Shown here piece by piece: positions 17,787-26,169 of a stretch of 44,442 bases of DNA. This DNA is from Bryobacteraceae bacterium. Its GTDB lineage: Bacteria > Acidobacteriota > Terriglobia > Bryobacterales > Bryobacteraceae. The notes beneath the pieces are model-generated. The model had not been told where the DNA came from and did not search any database. It saw nothing but the letters and a program-made list of their open reading frames with translations. The position numbers and the translations under genes are program-made. The stretch is taken from contig JAIEPW010000130.1 of NCBI GenBank assembly GCA_019748195.1, positions 1-44,442 of the forward strand, read 5' to 3'. Position 1 is the stretch's first letter, and every line of letters starts with the position of its first letter.

Positions 17787-20700
17787 TTAGTCCATGTACT
17801 TCTTCGCCCGGGCCTTCAGTTTTTCCAGGTCCCTTTCGTGGGCATCCCAGGGCGTCCCGGGATGGATCACGCTGGCGGTGCACTTCTCGGCCGCGCGCAC
17901 CAGATCCCGGTAAGGACCGCCCTTGGCATCCTTGATGTAGGCGTGTTTGCGGTCGTCATACGCGAAGATCTTCGGGTTGATGTCGATGCACTCATCACAG
18001 GAAGTGCAGTTCGCGGAGTCGATCCAGGGGGGCGAGTAACCGTCGGAGGGAGGCGGAACGCCCGGCTGCGCCTGACCTCCATTTGCATGAAGCTGCGGCA
18101 TCGGGATCTCGCCGGACGCGCCCCCTTCGCCGGCCAGTTCGAGCAGCCGCGCGGCCAGGTTCTGCGCCAGCTCGCCGCGCACCTGCTCGCGAATCTGTTC
18201 TTCATCCGCGGCCGCCGGAGGCCGCACCAGCGCGAGCGCCTTCAACATGCGCCAGAAATCTCGGCGGTCCTGGGCCGATTTCACCACCGGCTCGGCCGGC
18301 ATCACCCGGATCAGCCGGTTCTTTCGATCCTTGGCCCAGATGAACGGGAAACGGCCTTCGCGTTCCTCCGGCGCCAGCTCCAGGAATTCGGCCAGCGGGA
18401 TCATGTTCTCGTTCCAGGTGTCGCGCGGCGCCGTTCGGAAGTGTTTGCGGAAGCGGGCTTCCGTGACCGCGAAATCGGCGAACGTCAGCGGGACTTCCAT
18501 GCGGGCCGGCGACCCCTGCTCGTCCTGGTATTCGATGGTGTAGGCCGGCCAGTCGCGGTCGAGCGCCGGGTTGCCTTCCAGGTCGATGTTCTCCGCCAGC
18601 GTCAATCCGCGGTCCGGGTTGTAGCGGATCAAGGGATACGCGCGAGATTCCACCGCCAGTTTGCTCTGGTGCTCAGCCAGGTCGTCGGCGATCCCGTGTT
18701 CCGGCATGCACGGGCTGTAAATATTGAATAGCGCCGGGCGGCGCGCGTTCAGGCCGTCAATAAAGCCTTCGAGCAGGTGCGTGACGTTGGAGATCGCGCC
18801 CTGCAGCACGTAGGTGGTCCGGTGCGCGATCGCGATCAGGGAAATCTCCTTGCGGATTTCGTCCTTGCCCTGTTGCGCTTTGCCATGCTGGGCCATGTCC
18901 GAGACCTGGCCCAGAAATCCGGAGGTACACGCCTGCCCGCCGGTGTTGGAATAAACCTGGGTGTCGAGAACCAGAACCTTCACCGGACGGCCGGACATCA
19001 TCAAGCGGGAGAGATTCTGGAAGCCGATGTCGTACATCGCGCCGTCGCCGCCCACGGACACGACGGGCGGGCAGAGGCGGAACTCCTCATCGCTGAACTT
19101 GCGCCAGTCAAAATAGCGCAGGGATTCGTCATGCTGCCCGGGCTGGTAGCCGCCGCTCAGTTCCGTTTCCGCCTGGCGGACGGCGCGAAAGCCCTCCGCC
19201 ATCTTCGCCATATGTCCCTCGAACACGCCCATGGCCATGGAAGGCGAATCCTGGAAGAGATGATTGGCCCAGGGAAACGGATACGGGTTGTAGGGATAGG
19301 TGGATCCCCACACCGAAGTGCATCCCGTGGCGTTGATCATGCCCAGGCTGCTGCGTCCCCGGCCGCCCGGGCCCTCGGTGTAACGCCAGCGGAGCTGCTT
19401 CAATTGCGCGAGCAATTGCGTCACCCAGCGCAGCCACTCGGCATCGATGGGCGTGGCGGCGTGCCTCTCATCGAGTTTCTCCGAAAGCGTCCCCAGCGAC
19501 AGGTCGCCGCCGCCCAACTTGTCGATAATCCCGGTGACCCGGCCCGCGTCGGTGAGATCCACCGTGGCCGCGAGCTTCAGGCGGATGTGCTGGTCCAGCC
19601 GCGCGATCAGATCGTCCAGCTTCGCCACCTGCCGCGCCACGCGAGGTTGCATCAGCGCTTCCACCGTGGCCACGAACAAGTGCACCACGGTTTTCTCGCC
19701 GCATCCCAGGCAGGCGCCGTCGCCGCTCACCATCGACAGGAAGTTGCGCTTGTCCAGCAGCAGGGTTTCGAGCGCGCCGATTTTTTCTTCCAGATTCTCG
19801 ATGCGGATGAATCCCGGCGAGGTGGTGGGCAGCGCCAGCCAGAAGTCCCAATTGCGGCGAAGTTCCTCCACGCTCTGATCCGTTTGCGGCGTCTCGCGCA
19901 GCGCATCGTCCTCGCACACCTTCACGCATTCCATGCAGCCCTTGCAGGCGTACGGGTTCACGGTGATGGAAAGCAGACCGCCGGACCCCTTCTGCCGCTT
20001 TTCGCGCGTGGTCCAGTAGGGAGTCGTGAGAGCGAAGGCGTAGCCGTTCACCGCGGCGCGGAGGCGGCCCAATTCCTGCTCGATCGCCGGGCGATCGGCG
20101 TGGTCCGCCGGAGTCGCCGAGAGCACGTCCGCCACGGCTTCCTCCAGGGTCCGCAACACGTCCGCGCTCTGTCCCCCCGCCTGCAGCCGCAACCGGAACT
20201 TCTGTTCCACCATGCGGACCAGGCGGGGAAGATGCTGTACCGGCCCCGATTTCTCCGCCTGCTTGCGCGCGGTCTCCAACACTTCAAGCGGTGTGTGCAC
20301 CAGCCCCGCGATCGCCGTATCCGGGCAGATGGAATAGCAGGAGCCGCACGCCGTGCAGTTTTGCGGAATCCACCGCGGGTGCTCGAAGCGGATGCCGGTC
20401 ATGTCCCGGAACACGCCTGTCGATGCCGGAATAAACCCCAGCCCGATGAACGGATCCACCAGGTTGTCGTTGCCTTTGCCGGAGCGGTAAAACGATCCCG
20501 TCTGCTCCCAGAAACGGTGGATATCGGTAACCGCGCTGCAACTTCCCGGCTGCGACTTCAGCAGCACCGGCAGGTCGGGCGCGCGGCGGATCGCCAAATC
20601 GCCGGAGGTCAGCGCCATCTTCGTGATGCGCCGCACCTGGTCGAACCCGCGGCGCACCACGCGCAAGTTATCCTCCACGACCCGCGCGCCCTTGCCGCCG

Positions 20701-22709
20701 AATTTGTGGCGCAGTTGCTGCTCGATCGCGGCGAAGAGCTGTTCTTCATCAAGCCGGGCGGTCCGCATTACGCCGGAACAGGCGAAGAAGGCGCCCTGAA
20801 AGGCGATCCCCTGCATGCGATACTGCAACTCCGGATCGGTGGCTTCCTCGCGGGCGATCTGGAATGCATCCAGGTAGTAAACGTGAATGTCGTTGTCCAC
20901 GATCTGGCGGCGATAAGCTTCGGGAATCTGGTTCCATACCCCGGCTTCATTGTCGAAACTGCTCTGGAGCACGAAGACGCCGCCCTTCTTCAGGCCCGCC
21001 AGCGGATTCGAGTGCTTGAAGACGTTGGGGTCGGGAGACAACACCACATCCACGTAGAAGTACTCGCAATTGATGCGGATCGGCTCCGGGGCCACCGAAA
21101 GATAGTACGTGGTCGGCTGGCCTTTCTTCTCCGATCCGTACTTCGGATTGGCCTTCACGTGGTAGCCCAGCAGCTCGAACAAGGTCATGGCCAGGTTCTT
21201 GCCGGTGGTGATCGCGCCCCAGCCTCCGACGGAGTGCAGCCGTACCGTGATGCTGCCCTTCGGCATCAGGTTCGGATTCTCGCTGCCGCGCACCGCAAGC
21301 TCCTTCAGACGCGGATACGCATCCACCATCTGTTGCTGGTGAATCTCCTGCTTGGGAGTGAAGGGCCGCTCATGCGCGAAGTCCACGGAAAGGTAGTAGA
21401 ACGGCCGATGCGCGCCCGAAGGGAGCATGTTCTCCACGGCGCCCACGAGCGCCTCCGGCTGTAGATCGCGGGAGCCCAGCCCGTAGGAGCCGGAGTACAG
21501 CGGTGGAAAGTCGCGGATCTCCTTGTAAGACGCGAATCCGGGATACGGAACGGCGCCTTTCACTGCACGGCCATTCTCCAGGCAGCGGCCCAACGCGGCG
21601 CGCACCTCGCGCATCAACGGGAGATCGGAGGCGAGCGGCTGATCCACGCGCTCCAGCACCGCGACGCCCTTGCGGCCCCGCAGGATCGCCCCCAGCAGAT
21701 CACCGGGAAACGGCCGGAACATGGTCAGGTTCACTACGCCTACCTTCCACTTCCTGACCGCTCGAAGGTGGTCGGCCACCGCCTCGGCGGTCACCACCAT
21801 GCTCCCCTGCCCCACGATCAGGTAATCGGCGTCCTCGGCCCGGTACGTCGCGACCCTGCGGTACCGGCGGCCGGTGAGACGATGGAACTCCTCCATGGCC
21901 TGCTCGGCGAGCGGCGCCACGTGGTCGAAAAAATACGGCCGCTGCGCCGCCACGCTTTGCATGTAGGAGTCCTGGTTCTGCACCGTGCCGATCATCACCG
22001 GATCGTCGACGGTCCACAACTCCGGGATGCGGCGGCGGCGCGGTCCGAACAGCAGCCGTTGCGCCGGGGTCGGCGTCTCGATGATGTCGTCCGGACGGCC
22101 CAGGTAGCGAGCGATCATCTCGCGTTCGGGCAGCATCAGGGATTCGATCAGGTGGGTGGTGAGAAACCCGTCCTGCGCGCAGATCCCGGGCGTCAGCGCC
22201 AGTTCCGCCGTGCGGTGCGCGATGAGGTTCAGATCGCAGACTTCCTGCGCGCTCTTGCCGAACACCTGGAAAAAGCCGGAATCGTCGACGCAGTGGTAAT
22301 CGTCGTGCCCCGCGTGGACGTTCAGCGTCGACTTGGTCATGGCGCGGCAACCCATGTTCAGCACGTAGGTCAACCGCTTTCCGGCGGCCGCGTACAGCGA
22401 TTCGTGCATGTAGGCGATGCCCTGGCCGGAGGAGAAGTTAGTGGCGCGTAGTCCGGTCATGGACAGGCCGGCCGTCACGGCCGCCGCGGCGTGCTCGCCT
22501 TCCGGCTCGATGAAAATCAGCGGACGCCCGGAGATGTTAATGTGTCCGGCCGCGGCCGCCTCGGCCCAGTATTCGCCCATCTGGGTGGAAGGCGTGATGG
22601 GATAGGCGCCCGCGGCGTCGCTCGCCTCGCGCTCGCACATGATGACGGCGGTGTTGCCGTCCATCGCCTGGCGAGTGCCGGGGTAGGGGAACGTCGATTC
22701 GGTGGACAT
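17787..22709 (-). CDS. nifJ: Giant pyruvate:ferredoxin oxidoreductase (NifJ type) with tethered ferredoxin
   Basis: 1640 aa against about 1170-1200 for ordinary NifJ. It oxidises pyruvate (probably) and CoA to acetyl-CoA and CO2, reducing ferredoxin. Domains in order: pyrimidine-binding domain with YPITPSTQMGEYWA (36-49); domain II to about 440; gamma domain (about 485-690, RLHSVGGWGAITTGKNLA); ferredoxin domain with CTACGSCYSICP (785-796) and CKGCMECVKVC (922-932); TPP domain with CLGCG (C1000, C1003), NATGC (C1130), GDGAMYDIG (1221-1229), YSNTGGQ and SPC (C1334). Unusual: about 125 residues between the two ferredoxin clusters, about 125 between C1003 and C1130 (about 25 in Desulfovibrio PFOR), and a C-terminal extension (about 1360-1640). 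The extension ends in a monocluster ferredoxin (C1568, C1571, C1574, C1610). Lies between rnfB and rnfC, three and four bases away. SD AAAAAGGA. Confidence 0.93.
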   Translation of the reverse strand: MSTESTFPYPGTRQAMDGNTAVIMCEREASDAAGAYPITPSTQMGEYWAEAAAAGHINISGRPLIFIEPEGEHAAAAVTAGLSMTGLRATNFSSGQGIAYMHESLYAAAGKRLTYVLNMGCRAMTKSTLNVHAGHDDYHCVDDSGFFQVFGKSAQEVCDLNLIAHRTAELALTPGICAQDGFLTTHLIESLMLPEREMIARYLGRPDDIIETPTPAQRLLFGPRRRRIPELWTVDDPVMIGTVQNQDSYMQSVAAQRPYFFDHVAPLAEQAMEEFHRLTGRRYRRVATYRAEDADYLIVGQGSMVVTAEAVADHLRAVRKWKVGVVNLTMFRPFPGDLLGAILRGRKGVAVLERVDQPLASDLPLMREVRAALGRCLENGRAVKGAVPYPGFASYKEIRDFPPLYSGSYGLGSRDLQPEALVGAVENMLPSGAHRPFYYLSVDFAHERPFTPKQEIHQQQMVDAYPRLKELAVRGSENPNLMPKGSITVRLHSVGGWGAITTGKNLAMTLFELLGYHVKANPKYGSEKKGQPTTYYLSVAPEPIRINCEYFYVDVVLSPDPNVFKHSNPLAGLKKGGVFVLQSSFDNEAGVWNQIPEAYRRQIVDNDIHVYYLDAFQIAREEATDPELQYRMQGIAFQGAFFACSGVMRTARLDEEQLFAAIEQQLRHKFGGKGARVVEDNLRVVRRGFDQVRRITKMALTSGDLAIRRAPDLPVLLKSQPGSCSAVTDIHRFWEQTGSFYRSGKGNDNLVDPFIGLGFIPASTGVFRDMTGIRFEHPRWIPQNCTACGSCYSICPDTAIAGLVHTPLEVLETARKQAEKSGPVQHLPRLVRMVEQKFRLRLQAGGQSADVLRTLEEAVADVLSATPADHADRPAIEQELGRLRAAVNGYAFALTTPYWTTREKRQKGSGGLLSITVNPYACKGCMECVKVCEDDALRETPQTDQSVEELRRNWDFWLALPTTSPGFIRIENLEEKIGALETLLLDKRNFLSMVSGDGACLGCGEKTVVHLFVATVEALMQPRVARQVAKLDDLIARLDQHIRLKLAATVDLTDAGRVTGIIDKLGGGDLSLGTLSEKLDERHAATPIDAEWLRWVTQLLAQLKQLRWRYTEGPGGRGRSSLGMINATGCTSVWGSTYPYNPYPFPWANHLFQDSPSMAMGVFEGHMAKMAEGFRAVRQAETELSGGYQPGQHDESLRYFDWRKFSDEEFRLCPPVVSVGGDGAMYDIGFQNLSRLMMSGRPVKVLVLDTQVYSNTGGQACTSGFLGQVSDMAQHGKAQQGKDEIRKEISLIAIAHRTTYVLQGAISNVTHLLEGFIDGLNARRPALFNIYSPCMPEHGIADDLAEHQSKLAVESRAYPLIRYNPDRGLTLAENIDLEGNPALDRDWPAYTIEYQDEQGSPARMEVPLTFADFAVTEARFRKHFRTAPRDTWNENMIPLAEFLELAPEEREGRFPFIWAKDRKNRLIRVMPAEPVVKSAQDRRDFWRMLKALALVRPPAAADEEQIREQVRGELAQNLAARLLELAGEGGASGEIPMPQLHANGGQAQPGVPPPSDGYSPPWIDSANCTSCDECIDINPKIFAYDDRKHAYIKDAKGGPYRDLVRAAEKCTASVIHPGTPWDAHERDLEKLKARAKKYMD

Positions 22710-22712
22710 GGA

Positions 22713-23621
22713 TCATCCTTTTTGCGCGGCGGCAACCGGCCAGCCCGCGGGTTCGACCGGGCGTGGCGACTGGCGGACGATCTTTTTCGCGGCTGCTCCC
22801 TTGCGCGGTCCGGAGACTTCGTCGATCCAGACAATCGCGCCGGTGGGACACCGCTCGATCGCCGCCGTACTCGCGCCGTTTGCGCGCGAGTAATCCACGA
22901 CGGCCAGGTTATTCGAAATCCGTATCAGTCCGGGAGCATCAGCCGCGCACTTGCCGCAGCCGGTGCAGGCCACATCGCATTCGGCTTCCGCCTCGTCGCC
23001 GTGGGCCAGGCTCCTGCAGGCCACCCACAGCCGGTGGCTCGCGTCCTGAATCGAAAACAGTTGCTTGGGGCAGGCATCCACGCAGTCGCCGCAGGCGGTG
23101 CACTTCGCCTCCACCACCACGGGAAGGCCATGGCGGTTCATGCGGATCGCATCGAAAGTGCAGGCCCGCTCGCAATCGCCGAAGCCCAGGCAGCCCCACA
23201 CGCATCCCTTGCCGCCGCCGCCCACCAGCACCGCCGCGCGGCAGCTTTCCGCGCCGACATAGCGCGCACGGCGGACCGCAACGTTATCGCCCCCGGCGCA
23301 GGACAGGCGGGCCACGCGTTTTTCCGCTTTCCCCGCGGCAACTCCCAGAAACGCCGCGATGGAGACGATGTTCTGGGGCGAACTTACCGTGCACTTGGCC
23401 GGCGCCATCGCGCCGGCCACCAGCCGCTCGGCGAAATCACGGCAACCGGCACATCCGCAGGCGCCGCAATTGGCGTGCGGCAGCATCGCTTCCACCTCAT
23501 CGATGCGCGGATCTTCCCAAACGAAAAACCGCCGGCTGGCGAAGGCGAGAATGGCGGCCAGCGCTCCCCCGATGCCGGTCATCACGGCAGCCGCAACGAC
23601 GAAATCGGTCAGCTCCGTCAA
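22713..23621 (-). CDS. rnfB: Rnf complex subunit RnfB, long polyferredoxin form
   Basis: 302 aa, compared with about 190 in E. coli. A membrane anchor (about 8-30) precedes the RnfB signature LPHANCGACGCAGC, giving C52, C55, C60 and distal C77. Then come Cys groups C140/C144/C150/C154, C174/C177/C180/C184 (CTACGDCVDACP) and C219/C222/C225/C258 (CTGCGKC, then CPTGAI), so about four [4Fe-4S] motifs. RnfB takes electrons from ferredoxin. The start codon is TTG at 23621, with AGAGG seven bases upstream and no better in-frame choice before the anchor. It is the first gene of the rnf-nifJ-fnr operon and is divergent from the globin gene. Confidence 0.93.
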   Translation of the reverse strand: MTELTDFVVAAAVMTGIGGALAAILAFASRRFFVWEDPRIDEVEAMLPHANCGACGCAGCRDFAERLVAGAMAPAKCTVSSPQNIVSIAAFLGVAAGKAEKRVARLSCAGGDNVAVRRARYVGAESCRAAVLVGGGGKGCVWGCLGFGDCERACTFDAIRMNRHGLPVVVEAKCTACGDCVDACPKQLFSIQDASHRLWVACRSLAHGDEAEAECDVACTGCGKCAADAPGLIRISNNLAVVDYSRANGASTAAIERCPTGAIVWIDEVSGPRKGAAAKKIVRQSPRPVEPAGWPVAAAQKG

Positions 23622-23642
23622 GGGACGCCTCTGAAGAGCAAT

Positions 23643-23680
23643 ATTCTATCACCGCGGCGCGATTTTCCCGAGGGAAATCG
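23643..23680 (-). promoter_or_regulatory. Candidate rnfB promoter with overlapping palindromic operator
   Basis: Reading the minus strand, TAGAAT (23643-23648) is a good -10 (5 of 6) and lies 17 bases from a poor -35, TCGGGA (23666-23671). The poor -35 sits inside a near-perfect inverted repeat at 23660-23680: CGATTT and CCC pair with GGG and AAATCG around a two-base centre, with one extra T. A weak -35 covered by a palindrome is what an activator- or repressor-controlled promoter looks like. The motif is not an FNR, Rex or CRP consensus that I recognise. Confidence 0.4.
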
Positions 23681-23698
23681 GAAGCGCGCGCGATTCTC

Positions 23699-23728
23699 TT
23701 GACGAAATACGGCCTGTAGGCGTAGTTT
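23699..23728 (+). promoter_or_regulatory. Candidate sigma70 promoter for the globin gene
   Basis: TTGACG at 23699-23704 (5 of 6 to the -35 consensus) is followed after 18 bases by TAGTTT at 23723-23728, a poor -10 (3 of 6). It points toward the globin ATG at 23762, which has a clear GGAGG at 23751-23755. The divergent rnfB promoter candidate is about 50 bases away, so one regulator could control both directions. Confidence 0.35.
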
Positions 23729-23761
23729 TGTTGCAGATTCATTCCGAAACGGAGGCGTCCG

Positions 23762-24154
23762 ATGAGTACTCCTTCACCCGAGCCGGCGTCGTTGTTCGAG
23801 CGCGTGGGCGGCGAGCCGGCGATCCGCGGCCTGGTCCAGGCCTTCTACGACCGGGTTTTGAGCGATCCGCAGCTTGCGCCCTTCTTCACCCATACCAGCA
23901 TGGAGCGGCTGCACCGCATGCAGTTCGAGTTTTTCTCCGCGGCGCTCGGCGGTCCCGTCGCATATACCGGTCTGCCGATCGCCTACGCGCATCACGGGCG
24001 AGGGATCGGGCCCGCGCATATTTCGCGATTCCTGGATCACCTTCTGGCCACCCTGCAGGAACACGATTTGAGGGAGCAGGATGTGTACGAGATCATCTCG
24101 CGCATCAACCTTTACACCACGGATCTCACCGCGCGAACCCCAACGGATGGGTGA
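23762..24154 (+). CDS. Truncated hemoglobin, group I type
   Basis: 130 aa heme protein binding O2 or NO. LFERVGGEPAIRGLVQAFYDRVLSDPQLAPFF is the start of the 2-over-2 globin fold (written here as a description of residues 11-42 only by its key features: FYDRVL with Tyr29 at B10, and the LAPFF turn). AYAHHGRGIG (74-83) places the proximal His at 77, matching VHQGRGI in the mycobacterial trHbN. SD GGAGG sits six bases before the ATG. Just after its TGA there is a perfect 14-base palindrome (24156-24169, AGCGCC/GGCGCT) without a T-run. Position next to oxygen-sensitive TPP/Fe-S oxidoreductases suggests O2 or NO scavenging for them, which is inference. Confidence 0.88.
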   Translation: MSTPSPEPASLFERVGGEPAIRGLVQAFYDRVLSDPQLAPFFTHTSMERLHRMQFEFFSAALGGPVAYTGLPIAYAHHGRGIGPAHISRFLDHLLATLQEHDLREQDVYEIISRINLYTTDLTARTPTDG

Positions 24155-24261
24155 TAGCGCCCAGGCGCTTCCCCAGCGGCTTCGCTAAGTGCTTGTGAGG
24201 ACTGGCGCCGTGCCGTGGCCTTTCGCTTGCGTTACGCATCAGATTCAGTTCGGGGTCGACC

Positions 24262-26160
24262 ATGGAGCCAGTTGCTGACGGGCTGCAGACCAGCCGTAAA
24301 CGCGCGCCGCGCGAGGTTTCGCAACACATCGTCGAGATCGTGAGCGACTCGGGCGAGGGGGCGCAAACCTGCGGCCAGATGTTCGCCTCGCTGTGCGCGA
24401 AAAGCGGGTACGGCATCTGGACCGTCGAGATTATCCCCGCCGAGGTGGAGCCGCCCTCCCGCTCGCGCGCCGGCGCGAGCGGCAATCGCATCCGCCTGGG
24501 TTCCGCCCGGATCACCAACGCCGGCGACACCGCCGACGTGGTGATCGGCTTCAACGAGCAGGTCGTCTACAGCCGCATTGACGTGGGCGCCTTGCGGCCT
24601 GGCACGCTGCTCCTGCTCGACGACTGCTGGGCATACGATCCCGGCGAGAGTGTCCGCGCCCAGTACACGGCGGCGCTCGCCGACTTCGCCGCCCGCGGTT
24701 TTGAAGTCGTGGGGATTCCGGTGGACCTGGAGTGCCGCAGGCTCACCGATCAGCCAAAGCGCGGCAAGAACATGTGGGTATTGGGGCTGCTTTGCGCGGT
24801 CTACGATCTGGATCTCGATCTGGTCCGCCGCGAGGTCCCCAAGCGGTTTGCCCGGAAGGGCGGCGCCGCCGTGGAGAAGAATCTCGCGCTGCTCGAAGAC
24901 GGTTATCGCTGGGCGGTGGAGAACGCGCCGCACCGTTTCCATATTCCACCCCAACCGGTGAACGAAGCGATGGTGGTGATGAACGGCAACCAGGCGCTGG
25001 CGTTGGGCATCATGGCGGCGGGCATCGAGGTTTGCTCCATGTACCCCATCACTCCGGCCACATCCGCTTCGCACTTCCTCGCCTCCGCGTTCGCCGAAGT
25101 CGGCGGAATCGTGCACCAGGCGGAGGACGAGATCGCCGCGATCGGCTTCGCCATCGGCGTGTCCTATGCCTCAAAAACCGCGGTGACGATTACTTCGGGT
25201 CCGGGGTTTGCGCTCAAGACCGAATTTCTGGGCCTCGCCGTGATGGCGGAAGTGCCGCTGGTGGTTGTCGTGGTGCAGCGCGGCGGACCCTCCACGGGCC
25301 TGCCCACCAAGATCGAACAAGGCGACCTGCTGGCCGCGCTGTACGCTTCGCCCGGCGACGCGCCGAAGATCGTGCTCGCGCCGGCCACCATCGAGGAGTG
25401 CTTCCACTTCATGGTGATGGCGCGCAAGCTCGCCGAGGAGTTTCGAACCCTGGTGATCGTGCTTTCCGACGCCAACCTGGCCACGGGCCAGCAGCCGTTT
25501 GCGCGACCCACGCCCTCGCCCGCCTGGATTGCGCCGCCCATCGACCAATCGGACTGGGATCCGGCAACGCCTCCGTTCCAATGGGATCCCGATACCGGTC
25601 TCTCGCCCCGGCCCCTGCCGGGCCAAAAGGGCGGGGAGTACGTTCTTACCGGCCTGGCGCATGATCAGGCTAGCCACGTCGCCTACGAATCCTCCGTCAA
25701 CCAACTGGGCATGGAGATGCGCAGCCGCAAGCTGGCCGTGCTCGCGGAAACCCTGAAGCCGCCGCGCGTCCATGGCGATCCCGAAGGGGACCTGCTGGTA
25801 GTGGGTTGGGGATCCACGCTGGGCGCCATCGAAGAGGCGGTGGACCGGCTGCGCGCCGATGGGTTCCGTATTTCGGCGCTCCATCTGCGATTCCTGTCGC
25901 CGATGGAGCCGGGGTTGAAGCGAATCTTCCAACGCTTCCGCGACGTGATGACGGTGGAAATCAATTACAGTGACGACCCGTCCCACCCGCACATGACTCC
26001 GGAATCGCGGAGGCGTTCCCAACTGGCGCGCCTTCTGCGGGAGCAGACGCTGGTGGATGTCGACTGCTGGTCGCGGGTGCCTGGCAGTCCCTTGCCGCCA
26101 TCCGCCATTGAACGGGAACTGAGGCGCCGCCTGACCTGGCGACCCGCGGCGCTGGTCTAG
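24262..26160 (+). CDS. korA: 2-oxoacid:ferredoxin oxidoreductase, gamma-alpha fusion subunit (KorA type)
   Basis: 632 aa. Residues about 20-200 form the gamma domain (SDSGEGAQTCGQMFASLCAK, then DVVIGFNEQVVYSRI, then KNMWVLGLLCAVYDL). Residues about 235-630 form the alpha (pyrimidine-binding) part, with MYPITPATSASHF (260-272), HQAEDEIAAIGFAIG and the hallmark RGGPSTGLPTKIEQGDL (340-356) of the 2-oxoglutarate/2-oxoacid class. Paired with KorB nine bases downstream through a strong AGGAGGT site. 2-Oxoglutarate is the most likely substrate by family resemblance, but branched-chain or other 2-oxoacids cannot be excluded. There is no strong SD before 24262 (GGGG only), so the start is moderately certain. 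Confidence 0.92.
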   Translation: MEPVADGLQTSRKRAPREVSQHIVEIVSDSGEGAQTCGQMFASLCAKSGYGIWTVEIIPAEVEPPSRSRAGASGNRIRLGSARITNAGDTADVVIGFNEQVVYSRIDVGALRPGTLLLLDDCWAYDPGESVRAQYTAALADFAARGFEVVGIPVDLECRRLTDQPKRGKNMWVLGLLCAVYDLDLDLVRREVPKRFARKGGAAVEKNLALLEDGYRWAVENAPHRFHIPPQPVNEAMVVMNGNQALALGIMAAGIEVCSMYPITPATSASHFLASAFAEVGGIVHQAEDEIAAIGFAIGVSYASKTAVTITSGPGFALKTEFLGLAVMAEVPLVVVVVQRGGPSTGLPTKIEQGDLLAALYASPGDAPKIVLAPATIEECFHFMVMARKLAEEFRTLVIVLSDANLATGQQPFARPTPSPAWIAPPIDQSDWDPATPPFQWDPDTGLSPRPLPGQKGGEYVLTGLAHDQASHVAYESSVNQLGMEMRSRKLAVLAETLKPPRVHGDPEGDLLVVGWGSTLGAIEEAVDRLRADGFRISALHLRFLSPMEPGLKRIFQRFRDVMTVEINYSDDPSHPHMTPESRRRSQLARLLREQTLVDVDCWSRVPGSPLPPSAIERELRRRLTWRPAALV

Positions 26161-26169
26161 GAGGTCTGT

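Noticed and set aside
18777-21464. Open 895-codon reading on the plus strand opposite nifJ
   Set aside because: It lies wholly antisense to well-supported NifJ domains, has His/Arg/Gln-rich composition typical of high-GC shadows and shows no family motif.
24156-24169. 14-base palindrome after the globin stop as an intrinsic terminator
   Set aside because: Perfect six-base arms but a two-base loop and no T-run; mentioned only as a possible processing or regulatory site.
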